Part shown: positions 8,186 to 16,263 of the stretch, piece after piece
How positions within the stretch are numbered: the first letter of the stretch is position 1
Layout: every line of letters starts with the position of its first letter
DNA from: Gemmatimonadales bacterium
GTDB lineage: Bacteria; Gemmatimonadota; Gemmatimonadetes; Palauibacterales; Palauibacteraceae
DNA length: 64,000 nucleotides
Direction of reading: 5' to 3'
Assembly: GCA_009840115.1 (NCBI GenBank)
Contig: VXOJ01000014.1
Location: 62,001 to 126,000, forward strand
Notes under the pieces: generated by a model
What the model saw: the letters and a program-made list of their open reading frames with translations, nothing else
What the model was told of the DNA's origin: nothing
The model's database searches: none
Made by a program: the position numbers and the translations under genes

Positions 8186-9642
8186 GCGTCCGCCTCGGAC
8201 AGCAGCGCCGGGTGCACGCGCTCGCTCAGCCTCGTTTCGTGCGCGGCGTCGTGCTGCGCGACGCCGCGCAGAAACTGGTACAGGGTCAACGTCTCGGAGC
8301 CGATGCGGGCGCGACGGGAGAGGGCTACCCCGACCGGCTCCGGACCCTCGGCCACCGCGGCCACGGTGACGGCCCTTTCCGCCGAAAAACCGGCGATCCC
8401 GGTCTCGAAGCCGCGTTCGGGCGGCCGGGCGCCCGCCGTCCAGTCGTCGAATGCCGGGAGGGAGGCTCCCGGGTCGGCGGCGAGCCACCGCTCGACTCGC
8501 GGCCTCACGGCGCTCCGCTCGAAATCCGCCAGGTGCGCGGCGTGCTGGCCCGGCGTCCACCCGGTTCGACGCGCGGCGATGCGCTGCCCCTTCGCTTCGG
8601 CCGCGGCGCCCGCCGCGCGTGCGGCGGTGAGACGGGCCGGCGCGGCGCTCAGCCGCGCGAGCAGCGCCGCGCCGTCGGGTCGGCCCGGCGCCGCCGGGTA
8701 GCCGCCGTAGCCGGAGGAACGCTCCGGGCCGCCGAAGCGCTCGACGGCGACACTCAGGAAGCCGTCCGCGCAGTCGAGGTATCGCTCGGCCAGGGCGCGG
8801 TCGACGCCCAGCGCCTGCATCGCGAGGGCCGTCTTCACGGCACCGCCCGTGCGGATCAGCGCGCGGCGCGCCTCCTCGCGCGATGCGCCCGTGAGCGTGA
8901 CGAAAATGCGGAGCCCGCGGTCGACGAGTTTCGCGGATCGCGCGCGCAGGTCGACCATGAGATTCTCGAACACGCGGCCGCTGCGGATCATCGCCCCGGT
9001 GGTGATCGTGTTGAGCACGAGCTTCGTCGCCGTCCCCGCCTTCATGCGGGTCGAACCGGCGATGACTTCGGGCCCGACGAGCGGCAGAATGAGGTGATCC
9101 GCCAGTTCCGCGACCTCCGCGGGCGGTGCGGTGCAGCCGAGAAACGCGGTCCCGGCCCCGCGCGACGCGGCCTCCGCCAGCGCCCCGAGGACGTACGGCG
9201 TGGTTCCCGACGTCGCGATCCCGAGCACCAGATCCGCGGGCGAGACGCCGAACGCGCGGACCGCCTCGGCCCCTCCGCTCCGGGAATCCTCCGCCCCCTC
9301 GGCGCTCCGGACGAGCGCGCCGGAGCCCCCCGCAATGATCGCCTGCACGAGGCCCGGGTCCACGCCGAACGTCGGCGGACACTCCGCCGCGTCGAGCACG
9401 CCGAGGCGGCCGCTCGTCCCCGCACCGACGTAGACGAGCCGCCCGCCGCGACGGAAGCGCGCCACGACGTCATCGATGACGCGTGCGAGCGCATCCGCCT
9501 GCGAGGCGACGGCCTCCGGCACCGCGCGATCCTCCGCCTGTATCATGCGGACGATCATCGCGCTGTCCGCACGATCGATGGCGCGGGTACGCGGATTGCG
9601 GCCCTCGGTCAGACGGGGATCCAAGCGTCGGGTCGTCCTCAC
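8182..9642 (-). CDS. murQ: N-acetylmuramic acid 6-phosphate etherase fused to a C-terminal DinB-like domain
   Basis: The N-terminal ~300 residues are a full MurQ: RNPRTRAID, the SIS-fold phosphosugar loop GAGTSGRLGVLDAAECPPTFG, IATSGTTPYV and GSTRMKAGTATKLVLN. It cleaves the lactyl ether of MurNAc-6P to GlcNAc-6P and D-lactate. Normal MurQ ends near 300 residues; here an Ala/Arg-rich linker (about 320-355) leads to a DinB/DUF664-type four-helix domain (about 360-475) with GWTPGQHAAHLADFE and FLRGVAQHDAAHETRL, whose histidines (near 367/370, 464 and 468) fit a DinB metal triad. The fusion is in one open frame with no stop. Start GTG 9642, AGGG just upstream. The domain's role is unknown; it may act on a small molecule or thiol. 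First gene of the recycling operon. Confidence 0.9.
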   Translation of the reverse strand: MRTTRRLDPRLTEGRNPRTRAIDRADSAMIVRMIQAEDRAVPEAVASQADALARVIDDVVARFRRGGRLVYVGAGTSGRLGVLDAAECPPTFGVDPGLVQAIIAGGSGALVRSAEGAEDSRSGGAEAVRAFGVSPADLVLGIATSGTTPYVLGALAEAASRGAGTAFLGCTAPPAEVAELADHLILPLVGPEVIAGSTRMKAGTATKLVLNTITTGAMIRSGRVFENLMVDLRARSAKLVDRGLRIFVTLTGASREEARRALIRTGGAVKTALAMQALGVDRALAERYLDCADGFLSVAVERFGGPERSSGYGGYPAAPGRPDGAALLARLSAAPARLTAARAAGAAAEAKGQRIAARRTGWTPGQHAAHLADFERSAVRPRVERWLAADPGASLPAFDDWTAGARPPERGFETGIAGFSAERAVTVAAVAEGPEPVGVALSRRARIGSETLTLYQFLRGVAQHDAAHETRLSERVHPALLSEADA

Positions 9643-9759
9643 GAGCCCTGCGGCTCGTTGCTGGAGTTCGCGGCGTCCGGGTAAATTCGGCAGGCGCAAA
9701 CGTAGAAGGTTCGCCTTGGGGGCGGGAGTCGCACCGTTCGAACGGGAGAGACGCCACAC
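9643..9759. promoter_or_regulatory. Divergent promoter region murQ / nth-like
   Basis: 117 bases between divergent starts. I see a perfect palindrome CCGTTCGAACGG at 9734-9745 just before the plus-strand gene and a small hairpin GAGCC-CTGC-GGCTC near the murQ start, but no convincing -10/-35 pair. Confidence 0.35.
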
Positions 9760-10509
9760 GTGAGCTCGAACGCAGCAGGGCTGCCACGGGCTGCCTGCCG
9801 TCAGACGACGCGGAGTCCCGAGCCCGACCTCGTCCTCGGGCGCCTTTCAGAGCGCTTCCCCGTGCCCGACAAGCCTCGCCTCGCCCCTCTGGACGAACTC
9901 GTCCTCACGATCCTCAGCCAGTCGACGACCGACGAAAACCGGGATCGCGCCTGGCGAACGCTCGCGGCGCGGTATCCGGCCGAGGACGTCGGTGGGGCGG
10001 CGGGCGGAGCGTCTCCCACCGGGCCGATCTCGTGGGAATCCGTGCTTCGAGCCACGCCGGCCGAGCTCGAGGACGCCGTACGCGTCGCCGGCCTCGCGAA
10101 CCAGAAGGCGCCGGCCATCCACGCCGCGCTCCAGCGGCTCCGCGACGAGGTGGGGCGGATCACGCTCGACCACCTGGAGGAGATGGGCGACGAGGAGGCG
10201 ATCGCCTACCTCACGACCTTCCGGGGCGTCGGGGTGAAGACCGCCGCGTGCGTGCTCTGCTTCTCGCTCCGCCGGCCCGTGCTCCCGGTCGATACGCACG
10301 TCCTCCGGATCGCACGGCGCCTCGCGTGGGTCCCCCCGCGGGCCTCCGCCGACCTGACCTACACCACCCTCTCGCGCACCGTCTCCCCGTCCGAGCGCTT
10401 CCGCATGCACATGCTGCTCATCACGTTCGGCCGCTCGCTCTGCCTCGCCCGGGCCCCGCGCTGCGGGGAATGTCCGCTCGAACCCGAGTGTCCCAGAATC
10501 GGTGTCTGA
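9760..10509 (+). CDS. Endonuclease III-like DNA glycosylase (HhH-GPD, [4Fe-4S])
   Basis: Base-excision repair glycosylase/AP lyase family, 249 residues. Seen: the fold's first helix ILSQSTTDENRDRAW, the helix-hairpin-helix FRGVGVKTAACVL with the Schiff-base Lys of bifunctional enzymes, LPVDTHVLRIARRL with the catalytic Asp, and a C-terminal cluster loop CLARAPRCGECPLEPEC spaced C-x6-C-x2-C-x5-C exactly as in Nth. An insertion rich in Gly/Ala (about 75-90) lengthens the first domain. GTG 9760 follows GGGAGAG. It stands alone, diverging from murQ. Orthology to Nth rather than another EndoIII-like subfamily is not certain. Confidence 0.9.
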   Translation: MSSNAAGLPRAACRQTTRSPEPDLVLGRLSERFPVPDKPRLAPLDELVLTILSQSTTDENRDRAWRTLAARYPAEDVGGAAGGASPTGPISWESVLRATPAELEDAVRVAGLANQKAPAIHAALQRLRDEVGRITLDHLEEMGDEEAIAYLTTFRGVGVKTAACVLCFSLRRPVLPVDTHVLRIARRLAWVPPRASADLTYTTLSRTVSPSERFRMHMLLITFGRSLCLARAPRCGECPLEPECPRIGV

Positions 10510-10541
10510 CCGGACGCGCACGCCGGCGCGGATTTCCCTCC

Positions 10542-11285
10542 TCAGCTGTTCGGAAGCCCGAACACCAGGGGTTCGTCGAGCCGCAGCCTGAGGATCGTTC
10601 CGGCCGGGAGCGCCGGTCCCGTTCCGTCGGCCGCGAGGAGGACCGCGGAACCGCTCGCGGCTCCCGCGGCGGCGCCCGCGACGGCGCCTTGACGACCGCC
10701 GGCGAGGACGCGGCCCAGATTCGCGGGGGCCGTCCCTCCAGCCGCCGCGGCGCCTCCCGGCCCCGGCATGACCTGCACCACCGACGCCGACAGGGGCCAG
10801 GACGCTCCGTTGAAGAAGACGTCGACGAAGCGAACCTTCACCATCACGCGTTCGCCGCTCTCGCCCGCGTCATCATCATCCCCGCCTTCGCCCGCGGCCT
10901 CGACCGCGGTGATCTCGCCATTGATCAGCGAGTTCAGAGGCACCAGAACCGTGTAGTTCTCGATCAACGGCCGCGTCACGCCGAACTTCAGGGCGTCCCC
11001 GGGCCGAAGGTCGCCCGTTCGGATCGGATCGAGGAGTTCGACTTCGAGTTCCGCGCCGGCCCGAACGGTCACCATGGTGTAGGTCATCTCCGGGGCGCCG
11101 CCCGGCTCGGCCACCGCCGGAGCCGGCATTCGCCGCACGGGTGACGCGGGCGGCGCGCTCGCCGCCGACGCGTCGTTCGCCTCCGCGCGCTCCTCCGCCC
11201 CGGGGCCGATTTCCGGCGCACAGCCCATGACCATCGCGGTCATCGCGCCGAGCGCGACGACCGTCGCTGACGTTGTCCGCTCCAT
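10542..11285 (-). CDS. Secreted lipoprotein of unknown function
   Basis: 247 residues from ATG 11285. N-terminal lipoprotein signal ending ALGAMTAMVMGC, then an Ala/Glu/Pro linker and a globular part with VRAGAELEVELLDPIRTGDLRPGDALKF and VLVPLNSLINGEITAV, resembling the beta-barrel stretches in which type IV secretion TrbI/VirB10 proteins and other pore or envelope proteins keep short beta repeats. An acidic loop (GGDDDDAGESG) and a Gly/Ala-rich tail (about 175-225) follow, ending in TILRLRLDEPLVF. The function is not recognised. It diverges from the ABC exporter across 100 bases. Confidence 0.72.
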   Translation of the reverse strand: MERTTSATVVALGAMTAMVMGCAPEIGPGAEERAEANDASAASAPPASPVRRMPAPAVAEPGGAPEMTYTMVTVRAGAELEVELLDPIRTGDLRPGDALKFGVTRPLIENYTVLVPLNSLINGEITAVEAAGEGGDDDDAGESGERVMVKVRFVDVFFNGASWPLSASVVQVMPGPGGAAAAGGTAPANLGRVLAGGRQGAVAGAAAGAASGSAVLLAADGTGPALPAGTILRLRLDEPLVFGLPNS

Positions 11286-11385
11286 CCTGTCCCTTCCATC
11301 GTGTCGTTGTACGGCCTGCAACCCGCACATACGTTCGAACGGTGCCCCGCAGAATAAACGCCCGGCGGCTCCACTCGGAGACATC
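11286..11385. promoter_or_regulatory. Divergent region lipoprotein / ABC exporter with CGTTCGAACG palindrome
   Basis: 100 bases between divergent genes. It contains CGTTCGAACG (11332-11341), the same ten-base palindrome as in the murQ/nth divergent region at 9735-9744. No clear -35/-10 pair could be fixed. Confidence 0.35.
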
Positions 11386-13167
11386 TTGAGATCGCTCAGA
11401 GCCCTGCTACCCTACTTCCGCCCGTACCGCGTGGGAATCGCGGCCGGGCTCACGCTCGTGATCCTGAGCAACCTGTTCACGGTCGCGGGCCCGTGGGTGC
11501 TCAAGATGGCGGTCGACGCACTGGAGAGGGAACTCCGCGCCGACCTCATCCTGCGCTACGCCCTCGTGCTCACGGCGATTTCCGTCGTGGCCGGCGCGAC
11601 GAGATTCTGGATGCGCAAGCTTCTCAACGGGCTCAGCCGCCGCATGGAGACTGATATCCGGGGCGCCCTCTTCGCGCACCTCCTCAGGCTCCCGCCGCAG
11701 TTCTTCGACGCCTGGCGGACGGGCGATCTCGTGAGCCGCGCGACGAACGACGTGCAGGCGGTCCGCATGGTCGCCGGACCCGCGATCATGTATGCGGTGA
11801 ACACCGCCACCGTCGCGGCGCTGGCGCTCGGGCTCATGATCTGGATCGACCCCATGCTCACGCTGTGGGCGATGATCCCGATGGTCGTCCTCCCCCCGAT
11901 CGTGTTCGTCTTCGGCCGGCAGATTCACGAGCGCTTCGAGAAAATCCAGGCCCAGTTCTCGGAGATCTCCAACTTCGCCCAGGAGAACCTGGCCGGGACC
12001 CGCATCGTGAAGGCGTACGTGCGCGAGGAGGCCCAGGCCCGGCGTTTCGAGACCCTCAACCGGGACTACAGGTCGCGCAACCTCTCCCTCGCCCGCGTGT
12101 GGGGGCTGTTCCACCCGTCGCTGATGTTCTTCGCCGGCGTCGGCGCGGTCGTCGTCCTGTGGTTCGGAGGCGGACAGGTCATCCACGGCGCGATCACCCT
12201 CGGCGATTTCGTCGCCTTCTCCTTCTACCTCACGATGCTGATGTGGCCGATGATCGCCCTCGGCTGGGTCACGAACCTCTTCCAGCGCGGCGCCGCCTCG
12301 ATGGGCCGCCTCAACGAACTGTTCGACATCGTTCCCGATGTCCGCGACCCGGAGTCGCCGGTCTCGCTCGGGTCCGTGCGGGGCGCGCTCGAGTTCGACG
12401 ACGTTTCCTTCCGCTATCCGGGGACGGAGCGCGATGTGCTGCGGGACATCTCCTTCCGTATCGAACCCGGGCAGACGGTCGCCATCGTCGGCGCGACCGC
12501 GAGCGGAAAATCCACGCTGGCCGCGCTTATCCCCCGTCTCTACGACGTGACCGAGGGGACGGTTCGCCTGGATGGCGTGGATGTCCGGGAACTGGACCTG
12601 GGTTCGCTGCGCGACTCGATGGCCTTCGTGCCGCAGGAGCCGTTCCTGTTCAGCATGCGGCTGAGGACGAACATCGAACTCCTGCACGGAGCGAGGGATG
12701 CGGGGGAGCCGGTCCCGGACGAACTCCGCAGCGCGCTCGCCGTGTCGCAACTGGAGAAGACGCTGGCCATCCTTCCCGACGGGATCGACACGCGCCTGGG
12801 CGAACGCGGCATCAACCTCTCGGGCGGACAGAAACAGAGGGCCACGCTGGCCCGGGCGGTCCACCGGGACGCGCCGGTGCTCATCCTGGACGACGCCCTG
12901 TCGGCCGTGGATTCGGAGACGGAAACCGCGATCCTGGAGGCGCTGCGGGAATACATGTCCGGGCGCACTTCCATCATCGTGTCCCACCGCGTGTCGGCGG
13001 TGCGCACGGCGGACATGATCCTGGTCCTGGAGGACGGCCGCCTCGCGGAGCGCGGCAGGCACGAGGATCTGATCGCGGCCGACGGCGTCTACGCCCGCCT
13101 GCTTCGCCGGCAGCTCGTGGCCGAGGAACTCGAGCGCATCGAGCGGCGGCGCGTCGCAAGCGCCTGA
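11386..13167 (+). CDS. ABC exporter half-transporter (permease + ATPase), MdlA-like
   Basis: 593-residue fused type: six transmembrane helices (about 1-310) then an ATPase domain. Seen: Walker A GATASGKST (about 369), signature NLSGGQKQR (about 477), Walker B VLILDDALSAVD (about 499) and switch IVSHRVSAV. In Walker B the usual catalytic Glu is Asp (LDD), as in the degenerate half of heterodimeric exporters such as MdlA/BmrC-type, suggesting that it pairs with another half-transporter not found next to it. TTG 11386 with GGAG eight bases upstream is the chosen start; the frame is open further upstream but overlaps the lipoprotein signal region. Substrate (lipid or drug) cannot be told. Confidence 0.9.
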   Translation: MRSLRALLPYFRPYRVGIAAGLTLVILSNLFTVAGPWVLKMAVDALERELRADLILRYALVLTAISVVAGATRFWMRKLLNGLSRRMETDIRGALFAHLLRLPPQFFDAWRTGDLVSRATNDVQAVRMVAGPAIMYAVNTATVAALALGLMIWIDPMLTLWAMIPMVVLPPIVFVFGRQIHERFEKIQAQFSEISNFAQENLAGTRIVKAYVREEAQARRFETLNRDYRSRNLSLARVWGLFHPSLMFFAGVGAVVVLWFGGGQVIHGAITLGDFVAFSFYLTMLMWPMIALGWVTNLFQRGAASMGRLNELFDIVPDVRDPESPVSLGSVRGALEFDDVSFRYPGTERDVLRDISFRIEPGQTVAIVGATASGKSTLAALIPRLYDVTEGTVRLDGVDVRELDLGSLRDSMAFVPQEPFLFSMRLRTNIELLHGARDAGEPVPDELRSALAVSQLEKTLAILPDGIDTRLGERGINLSGGQKQRATLARAVHRDAPVLILDDALSAVDSETETAILEALREYMSGRTSIIVSHRVSAVRTADMILVLEDGRLAERGRHEDLIAADGVYARLLRRQLVAEELERIERRRVASA

Positions 13168-13179
13168 CCGCCGCGGCGG
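13168..13179. terminator. GC palindrome between convergent genes
   Basis: CCGCCGCGGCGG directly after the exporter stop and eight bases before the agmatinase stop. It could fold on either strand and end transcription from both sides, but it has no U-tract, so this is weak. Confidence 0.25.
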
Positions 13180-13186
13180 GCCCCGG

Positions 13187-14131
13187 CTACCGGTACTCCG
13201 ACCAGAACCCGATCATCTTGTAGGCGAGCTTCGCCGCCGTGAAGGCCGACGCCTCCTCCCCCTGCCGCGGGGCGAGTTCCACGATGTCCGCGCCCACGAC
13301 GTTGCGCTCGCCGAAGACCCGGGAGAGCAGGTCCAGCGCGTCCCACCAGCTTCCGCCCCCGGGCTCCGGCGTACCGGTGGCCGGCATCAGCGACGGATCG
13401 AAGAAGTCCACGTCGAACGTGATGTAGACGTTCTCCCCCAGCGCCTCCGCCGCCCGCTCGATCCACCCCGGCCGGCGCATCTCGTGCGCGAAGACGACCT
13501 CGATCCGGTGGTCGCGGATGACGTCGCGCTCCTCCCGCGTGAGCGCGCGGATCCCGACCGCCACGATGTCCGCCGCATTCCCCCGGTTCCCCCCGTCCGG
13601 CCCGTGCTCGAGTACGCGGCGCATGACGCAGGCGTGATTCCACGGAGAGTCGTGGTGGCGATCCCTGAGGTCGGTGTGCGCGTCGAACTGGAGAATCGTG
13701 AGGTCGCCGCCGAGCCGGTCCGCCCACGCGCAGGCCGGGGCGCTGGAAATCGAATGTTCCCCGCCCAGTCCGATGATGAACCGGTCCCCGGCGGCTTCGA
13801 GCAGGTCGTCGTACAGGGCCCGCAGCCTCGCGATCGCGGGCTCCGGGCCGACCGTGCCGAGGTCGATGGACGGGAGCGTGCACACGCCGACTTCGTACGG
13901 CTCGCGGTCCAGTTCCTCGTCATACCACTCGATGTAGCGCGACGCCTCGATGATCGCGGCCGGACCTTCGCGCGTGCCCGTCCCCCAGCTTGTCGTCGCT
14001 TCGTAGGGGATGGGGAGGATGACGGCGCCCGCCGCGTCCCAGCGGGACAGTTCAGGCGGAAGATCGAGGAAGTTGCGGCGATCCGTCCAGGCGTGCTCCG
14101 CGAGACCGCGGGGCAGATCGGCCTCGTTCAG
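13187..14131 (-). CDS. Agmatinase / ureohydrolase (arginase family), probable CTG start
   Basis: Binuclear-manganese hydrolase, most like agmatinase (agmatine to putrescine and urea). 314 residues when started at CTG 14131. Metal motifs: GGEHSI (His near 126), FDAHTD (Asp/His/Asp near 150-154) and FDVDFFDPSLMPATGTPEPGG (Asp near 240 and 242). The region before the first GTG (13885) is clearly coding: RNFLDLPPELSRWD, PIPYEATTSWGTGTREGP and SRYIEWYDEEL fit the family N-terminus, yet contain no ATG, GTG or TTG. The frame reaches CTG at 14131 in a CTGA overlap with the fur stop, so CTG is the likely start; the shorter 232-residue form would lack the substrate-binding N-terminus. Coupled to the PerR-like gene. 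Confidence 0.85.
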   Translation of the reverse strand: MNEADLPRGLAEHAWTDRRNFLDLPPELSRWDAAGAVILPIPYEATTSWGTGTREGPAAIIEASRYIEWYDEELDREPYEVGVCTLPSIDLGTVGPEPAIARLRALYDDLLEAAGDRFIIGLGGEHSISSAPACAWADRLGGDLTILQFDAHTDLRDRHHDSPWNHACVMRRVLEHGPDGGNRGNAADIVAVGIRALTREERDVIRDHRIEVVFAHEMRRPGWIERAAEALGENVYITFDVDFFDPSLMPATGTPEPGGGSWWDALDLLSRVFGERNVVGADIVELAPRQGEEASAFTAAKLAYKMIGFWSEYR

Positions 14132-14574
14132 TGCAGGCAGTCGGGGCAGTAGCCCTCCAGCTCGAGCCGGTAGCCGACGACGTTGAACGGCGTCATTTCG
14201 GCCAGGCCTTCCATCCAGTCCAGCGGCCGCAGGCCCTCGACGTCCTGCACGCGGCCGCAGGAGAGACAGCGGATATGCTCGTGATCATCGGTTCGGCCGT
14301 CGTAGCGCGCCGGACCCACGCCGAGCGAGAGCTTGCGCGCGACGCCGCAGGTCACGAACGCCTCGAGCGCCTTGTAGACCGTGGCGAGACTGATGTCGGG
14401 AATCTGCTCGCGCACGGAGGTGAAGACGTCGTCCGCCGTCGGGTGCGAGGACGTGCCGGACAGCACGCGGTACACGGCCGCGCGCTGGGTCGTAAAACGG
14501 TGTCCCCCGGCCTCCAGGGCGCGACGCAACTCTTCTCGGGACACGCCGGGGCGTGGAGCTTCGGGAGGACTCAC
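14128..14574 (-). CDS. Fur-family transcriptional regulator, PerR-like
   Basis: 148-residue metal-dependent repressor. Winged helix: HRFTTQRAAVYRVL and HPTADDVFTSVREQIPDISLATVYKAL; regulatory metal site ARYDGRTDDHEHIRCLSCG; structural zinc site of two CxxC pairs (CLSC and CPDC). After CLSC comes VQDVEG, where the Asp rather than Glu is a feature used to tell PerR (peroxide sensor) from Fur, so PerR is favoured. Coupled by CTGA to agmatinase. Its targets cannot be named from the window. Confidence 0.88.
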   Translation of the reverse strand: MSPPEAPRPGVSREELRRALEAGGHRFTTQRAAVYRVLSGTSSHPTADDVFTSVREQIPDISLATVYKALEAFVTCGVARKLSLGVGPARYDGRTDDHEHIRCLSCGRVQDVEGLRPLDWMEGLAEMTPFNVVGYRLELEGYCPDCLH

Positions 14575-14642
14575 TTGACCATCACACTGTCAGGAACGGG
14601 CCATCGTTCGGCCTTCGCGGCCGATCCTCGCGTTCGCCGAAG

Positions 14643-15092
14643 CTAACGAGGCGGTCCGGCGGGATCAACGGAGGCATCCGCCTCCCGCGACTGTTCCAGG
14701 AGCGCCTCCCAGCGCGCGCCGTCACCTTCGATCGGTATGTGACGGACGGCCGCGGGCTGTCCGAGTCGCCGCTGGAGTCCGGCCACCAGGCCGGGCACGC
14801 GGTTTGCCGGCGCCCGCCCGTGCTCCACCACGACCTGGTGGGAGGGCGTGCCGTTGGCCGGCACCATGCGGGCGCTGTAGAGCGCGCGCCCACCGTCCTC
14901 GAGGATGCTCGTGAAGAGGAAGAACTCGGAGGACTCCTCGACCTGAGGGAGCGGCGGGAAGAGCCACACGTCCGCGATGCGGGGCGGAGGGATGCGCCGA
15001 CTGAGGTCGCCGAGCCGTGCCGCGCGAGAACCCGGATCTTCCATGACCCCGTTCCCTGCGTGCGGCATGTCCTTCGTGACTTTCGCGTCCAT
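14643..15092 (-). CDS. Hypothetical protein
   Basis: 149 residues, soluble, no signal peptide. The central part (RIADVWLFPPLPQVEESSEF, then FTSILEDGGRALYSARMVP) looks like a compact alpha/beta domain; the ends are disordered and Pro/Arg-rich. I do not recognise it. It is kept because the codon pattern is strongly coding and it sits in line between nrnA and the PerR-like gene. Confidence 0.6.
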   Translation of the reverse strand: MDAKVTKDMPHAGNGVMEDPGSRAARLGDLSRRIPPPRIADVWLFPPLPQVEESSEFFLFTSILEDGGRALYSARMVPANGTPSHQVVVEHGRAPANRVPGLVAGLQRRLGQPAAVRHIPIEGDGARWEALLEQSREADASVDPAGPPR

Positions 15093-15195
15093 CGCACCCT
15101 CCCCGCCGAATCCCCACCCCGGGCCCCGTTACAGGCGGCCCCGAACGCACGGCACCTCCACAACATACGCCGAACGGCCGGACGGAAGCAATCGG

Positions 15196-15214
15196 AAAGC
15201 GCGCGTCCACGCGC
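15196..15214 (-). terminator. Weak hairpin downstream of nrnA
   Basis: GCGCG-TGGA-CGCGC (15214-15201 on the minus strand) followed by GCTTTCC. Short stem and only three T residues; it could slow or end transcription between nrnA and the hypothetical gene. Confidence 0.25.
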
Positions 15215-15228
15215 CCGGCCGGTCGGCG

Positions 15229-16263
15229 CTACCGGTCCGTCTTCGAGACGACGGCCGCCTCCACGAGCGGGCGCAACGCATCGAGCACGACGCGCACGGC
15301 CTCGTCCAGATCGAGTTCCACGAGGACGCCGGAGGCCTTCGCGTGTCCGCCGCCGCCCAGGAGTTGCGCGACGCCGGACACATCCACCTCCCCGTTCGAA
15401 CGCAGCGACACCTTCGTTCGGTCGCGGGCGAGGCCGCGGAAGAGGAGTCCGACCTCCATTCCCGCGAGCCGGCGCGGGAACTCGACCAGACCTTCCATGT
15501 CCTCGCTTCGTGCCCCCGTCCTCGAGAGGGCCCGCCGGTCCAGCGCGATCCAGGCGATGGGGGTGCGAGGATCGACCTCAAGACGCTCGAGGGCCAGCCG
15601 CATGAGGGCCAGCCGCCCCCGGCTGTACACGCCGTACAGCTCGCGGAACAGCGCACCCGTATCCACTCCCGTCTCCAGCAGCTCGCTCGCGATCGCGTGC
15701 GCGCGGGGGGAGGTATTCGAGAAACGGAACGAGCCCGTATCCGTCGAAATCGCCGCATAGAGGGCTTCCGCTTCCGCGCGCGTGAGCCCCTCCTCGTCGA
15801 GGGAGAGCAGGTCATATACGAGTTCGCCCGTCGCGCAGGCGGAGGGATCGCGGATCGCCGGTTGCACGAGCGGCGACCCCACGGGCGGATGATGGTCGAT
15901 CAGGACGCCGCCCGTCCGCTCCGCATGCCGGGGCAGGCCGCCGAGACGCTTCGGCTCGGCCGTGTCGAGGATGGCGATCGTGTCGGCCCCGTTCAGCGGG
16001 TCCGCGGCTGCCGGATCCTCCTCGACGAGCGCCGGGATGTCCCTGAGGAGGAATCGCAGCGAGGCCGGCGGCCGGCTCGGGGTGACGATCGTGGCCTCGG
16101 CCCCGTGCCGCAGCAGCCGGGATGCCAGCGCAACCATGCTGCCGATGCCGTCGCCATCGGGGTTCACGTGGGTCGTGAGCACGACGGACGAGGCGTCGCG
16201 CAGTCGGCGCCGGATGGCCTCGAGCGCCTTCGCACGAGCGGGCGACATCGGCGACGCGGTCAC
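15229..16263 (-). CDS. nrnA: DHH-family phosphoesterase, NrnA-type oligoribonuclease / pAp phosphatase
   Basis: 344 residues. Degrades very short RNAs (nanoRNA) and/or 3'-phosphoadenosine 5'-phosphate. DHH-domain motifs: TTHVNPDGDGIGSM (motif I), AILDTAEP (motif II), LIDHHP (the DHH motif) and ISTDTGSFRFSNTSP (motif IV); the DHHA1 domain ends in the Gly-rich LLGGGGHAKASG. Start GTG 16263 is in a GTGA overlap with the coaE stop; ATG six codons later is an alternative. Cytoplasmic. Confidence 0.93.
   Translation of the reverse strand: MTASPMSPARAKALEAIRRRLRDASSVVLTTHVNPDGDGIGSMVALASRLLRHGAEATIVTPSRPPASLRFLLRDIPALVEEDPAAADPLNGADTIAILDTAEPKRLGGLPRHAERTGGVLIDHHPPVGSPLVQPAIRDPSACATGELVYDLLSLDEEGLTRAEAEALYAAISTDTGSFRFSNTSPRAHAIASELLETGVDTGALFRELYGVYSRGRLALMRLALERLEVDPRTPIAWIALDRRALSRTGARSEDMEGLVEFPRRLAGMEVGLLFRGLARDRTKVSLRSNGEVDVSGVAQLLGGGGHAKASGVLVELDLDEAVRVVLDALRPLVEAAVVSKTDR

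Noticed and set aside
13187-13885. Truncated, broken agmatinase
   Set aside because: The missing N-terminus is coded in frame upstream of the first GTG, so the gene is whole if CTG 14131 is the start.
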